Shown here in pieces: positions 6,482 to 7,559 of a stretch of 7,559 bases of DNA. The stretch lies in contig CACYEJ010000014.1 in NCBI GenBank assembly GCA_902773395.1, forward strand, positions 1 to 7,559, given 5' to 3'. The translations under genes and the position numbers were made by a program. The stretch is from an uncultured Ruminococcus sp. GTDB taxonomy: Bacteria; Bacillota_A; Clostridia; Oscillospirales; Acutalibacteraceae. Every line of letters starts with the position of its first letter. Position 1 is the stretch's first letter. The notes under the pieces were generated by a model. That model did no database searches, was not told where the DNA came from, and saw nothing but the letters and a program-made list of their open reading frames with translations.

Positions 6482-7296
6482 TCGTCATCGTCCTCCCCCT
6501 GCACTATTGCCTGCAAAGCCTCTTCGCTCAGCTCAGCCGCCGTAACATCAGCTATTTCACCGGCAATTTCCTCCGGTATTTCGGCTAAATCGTCCTGAGA
6601 AATTTCAATTGGAACAAAAGCTTTCTCCGAGGGTGCTCCGCTGTCGGAAACAACCTTACCGCCGTTTATCTCTATAACTCTGTTTTTAAATTTATGAACA
6701 AGCTCATGCTCGTGAGTAACTACGATTATAGTAGTACCCTGCTTATTAATCTCGTTGAGCAGCTCGATGATTTCAAAAGACATTTCGGGGTCAATATTAC
6801 CTGTAGGCTCATCGGCAATAATAAGCGAGGGATTATTCACCAACGCACGGGCAAGGCTTACTCTTTGCTGTTCGCCGCCCGAAAGCTCAGCCGGTCTGCG
6901 CTGCGCTTTGTCCTTTAGTCCAACAAGACCCAAAATATAAAGCACTCTTTTCTTTACGGCTCTGGGTCTTGCTCCTATAACACGCATAGCAAAAGCCACG
7001 TTATCGAACACAGTCATCTTATCAATAAGCCGGAAGTCCTGAAAAACGATACCCATAGTTCGGCGTAAATACGGAACTCTGCTTCTTTTCATCGTAGTGA
7101 TATCTACGCCGTTTACGGTAATTTCTCCTGATGAGGGCTGCTCCTCTTTCATAATGAGCTTTAGGAATGTACTTTTACCTGCTCCCGAAGCTCCCACAAT
7201 AAATACAAATTCGCCTTTCTCAATATTGATATTCACGTCACTTAGGGCGTGAGTACCATTGGGATAGGTCTTAGAAACATTTTTAAACTGAATCAT
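6478..7296 (-). CDS. ftsE: Cell division ATP-binding protein FtsE with acidic C-terminal extension
   Basis: This is the cytoplasmic ATPase of FtsEX. All ABC motifs are intact: Walker A GASGAGKST (35-43), Q-loop Gln86 in MGIVFQDFRLI, signature LSGGEQQR (138-145), Walker B LIIADEP (158-164) followed by TGNID, and H-loop His195 (VVTHEHELV). The start is the ATG at 7296, with AGGAAAGG (7313-7306) 9 nt upstream; MIQFKNVSKTYPNG is the normal FtsE beginning. Earlier starts (TTG at 7329, ATG at 7317) add residues foreign to the family, and the second overlaps the ribosome binding site. The protein has 272 residues where FtsE usually has about 220-230. The surplus is a tail (about 222-272) rich in Glu, Asp, Ala and Ile ending in GEDDDE. 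It is the first gene of the ftsE-ftsX-hydrolase operon and overlaps ftsX by 4 nt. Confidence 0.97.
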   Translation of the reverse strand: MIQFKNVSKTYPNGTHALSDVNINIEKGEFVFIVGASGAGKSTFLKLIMKEEQPSSGEITVNGVDITTMKRSRVPYLRRTMGIVFQDFRLIDKMTVFDNVAFAMRVIGARPRAVKKRVLYILGLVGLKDKAQRRPAELSGGEQQRVSLARALVNNPSLIIADEPTGNIDPEMSFEIIELLNEINKQGTTIIVVTHEHELVHKFKNRVIEINGGKVVSDSGAPSEKAFVPIEISQDDLAEIPEEIAGEIADVTAAELSEEALQAIVQGEDDDE

Positions 7297-7305
7297 AAGC
7301 AATCG

Positions 7306-7337
7306 CCTTTCCTGCATAAAATTACACAATGCAAAGG
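7306..7337 (-). promoter_or_regulatory. Hairpin that may sequester the ftsE ribosome binding site
   Basis: In the minus-strand leader, CCTTTGCAT (7337-7329) can pair with ATGCA (7317-7313) plus AAGG (7309-7306), leaving GGA bulged. This gives nine pairs across an 11-nt loop and covers most of the AGGAAAGG ribosome binding site. Its outer two C residues are also used by the upstream hairpin. The pairing is visible; a regulatory role is inference. Confidence 0.35.
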
Positions 7338-7374
7338 AATAGCAATCATGCTAAACACCAATTATTGTTATTCC
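7336..7374 (-). promoter_or_regulatory. Leader hairpin upstream of ftsE
   Basis: An inverted repeat (GGAATAGCAAT at 7336-7346 and ATTGTTATTCC at 7364-7374) matches at 10 of 11 positions around a 17-nt loop. It lies within the predicted ftsE 5' untranslated region. No U-run follows, so it is not a simple terminator. Confidence 0.5.
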
Positions 7375-7415
7375 TATATTACATGGATAATACAAAAAGT
7401 CTGTTAAAGTTTGAT

Positions 7416-7444
7416 TTTATAGTAAGCGACACAAATTCGGCCAA
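7416..7444 (-). promoter_or_regulatory. Candidate sigma-A promoter of the ftsE operon (proximal)
   Basis: On the minus strand TTGGCC (7444-7439) and TATAAA (7421-7416) are 17 bp apart, giving a predicted start near 7409 and a leader of about 110 nt that includes the hairpins. The -35 box matches consensus at four of six positions. Confidence 0.55.
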
Positions 7445-7477
7445 AGTGATATATACTCAAAATCTAAAAAATCTGGC

Positions 7478-7506
7478 ATATTAAAGTTTTGATCAAACTT
7501 TTTCAA
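7478..7506 (-). promoter_or_regulatory. Candidate sigma-A promoter of the ftsE operon (distal)
   Basis: On the minus strand TTGAAA (7506-7501) and TAATAT (7483-7478) are 17 bp apart. The -35 box and spacer lie in the AAACTTT palindromes of the edge element, so the resemblance may be partly an accident of AT-rich repeats. Confidence 0.45.
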
Positions 7507-7556
7507 AAGTTTGCGGGTCGAGGGCAGAGCCCCGTCGCTGACGAAACAAATCAGCG
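7483..7556. repeat. Palindrome cluster at the window edge (possible dispersed intergenic repeat)
   Basis: Four adjacent inverted repeats are visible: AAAGTTT (7483-7489) with AAACTTT (7495-7501); CAAACTTTT (7494-7502) with AAAAGTTTG (7505-7513); GGGC (7522-7525) with GCCC (7529-7532); and CGCTG (7536-7540) with CAGCG (7552-7556). The middle arm is shared by the first two, so they are alternatives. The abrupt shift from AT-rich to GC-rich hairpins resembles intergenic repeat elements of clostridial genomes. The element may continue past the window. No gene is seen from 7297 to 7559. Confidence 0.45.
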
Positions 7557-7559
7557 TAG

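Noticed and set aside
7297..7329. Upstream starts for ftsE (TTG at 7329, ATG at 7317)
   Set aside because: They would start in or before the ribosome binding site and add residues not seen in FtsE, while the ATG at 7296 has good spacing.
1..7559. CRISPR array, tRNA, rRNA, insertion sequence or prophage genes
   Set aside because: I saw no regularly spaced repeats, cloverleaf-like sequences, transposase frames or phage genes.

Overview
The window is an ordinary low-to-moderate GC Firmicute chromosome segment. The gene content, strong AGGAGG-type ribosome binding sites and protein sequences suggest an anaerobic clostridial lineage, plausibly Ruminococcus-like (inference, no search was run). TGA is a normal stop here: it ends tatD and ftsE.

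Plus strand, left part: the 3' portion of a sugar-importer ABC ATPase (MsmX/UgpC/MalK type) enters from outside the window and ends in a strong intrinsic terminator. It is followed by a single AIM24-family gene. The AIM24 frame stops at a TGA but stays open for another 20 protein-like codons before a TAA. A terminator hairpin then closes the plus-strand block, which converges with the minus-strand block.

Minus strand, right to left: ftsE, ftsX and a coiled-coil LytM (M23) murein hydrolase of the PcsB/EnvC type form a tightly packed operon, with overlapping ftsE/ftsX (ATGA) and ftsX/hydrolase (TTG start inside ftsX) junctions. FtsE and FtsX form the membrane ATPase complex that controls a periplasmic or extracellular hydrolase through the coiled coil, so these three genes make a complete module for septal peptidoglycan cleavage. 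Next, behind its own consensus-like promoter, is an exported or membrane-anchored S41 (CtpA/CtpB-like) protein. Last is a TatD-family metal-dependent hydrolase, separated from the S41 gene by an intrinsic terminator.

The most unusual element is the S41 protein. The peptidase core is recognisable, but the PDZ domain is absent, all three residues of the CtpB-type Ser-Lys-Gln triad are replaced (Gly213, Asp238, Thr242), and a roughly 75-residue Asp/Ser/Thr then Asp/Glu/Tyr tail is added. It looks like a pseudoprotease kept next to FtsEX and its hydrolase. Secondary points are a non-standard acidic C-terminal extension on FtsE, a structured ftsE leader that may hide its ribosome binding site, and a cluster of palindromes at the right edge that looks like an intergenic repeat element.
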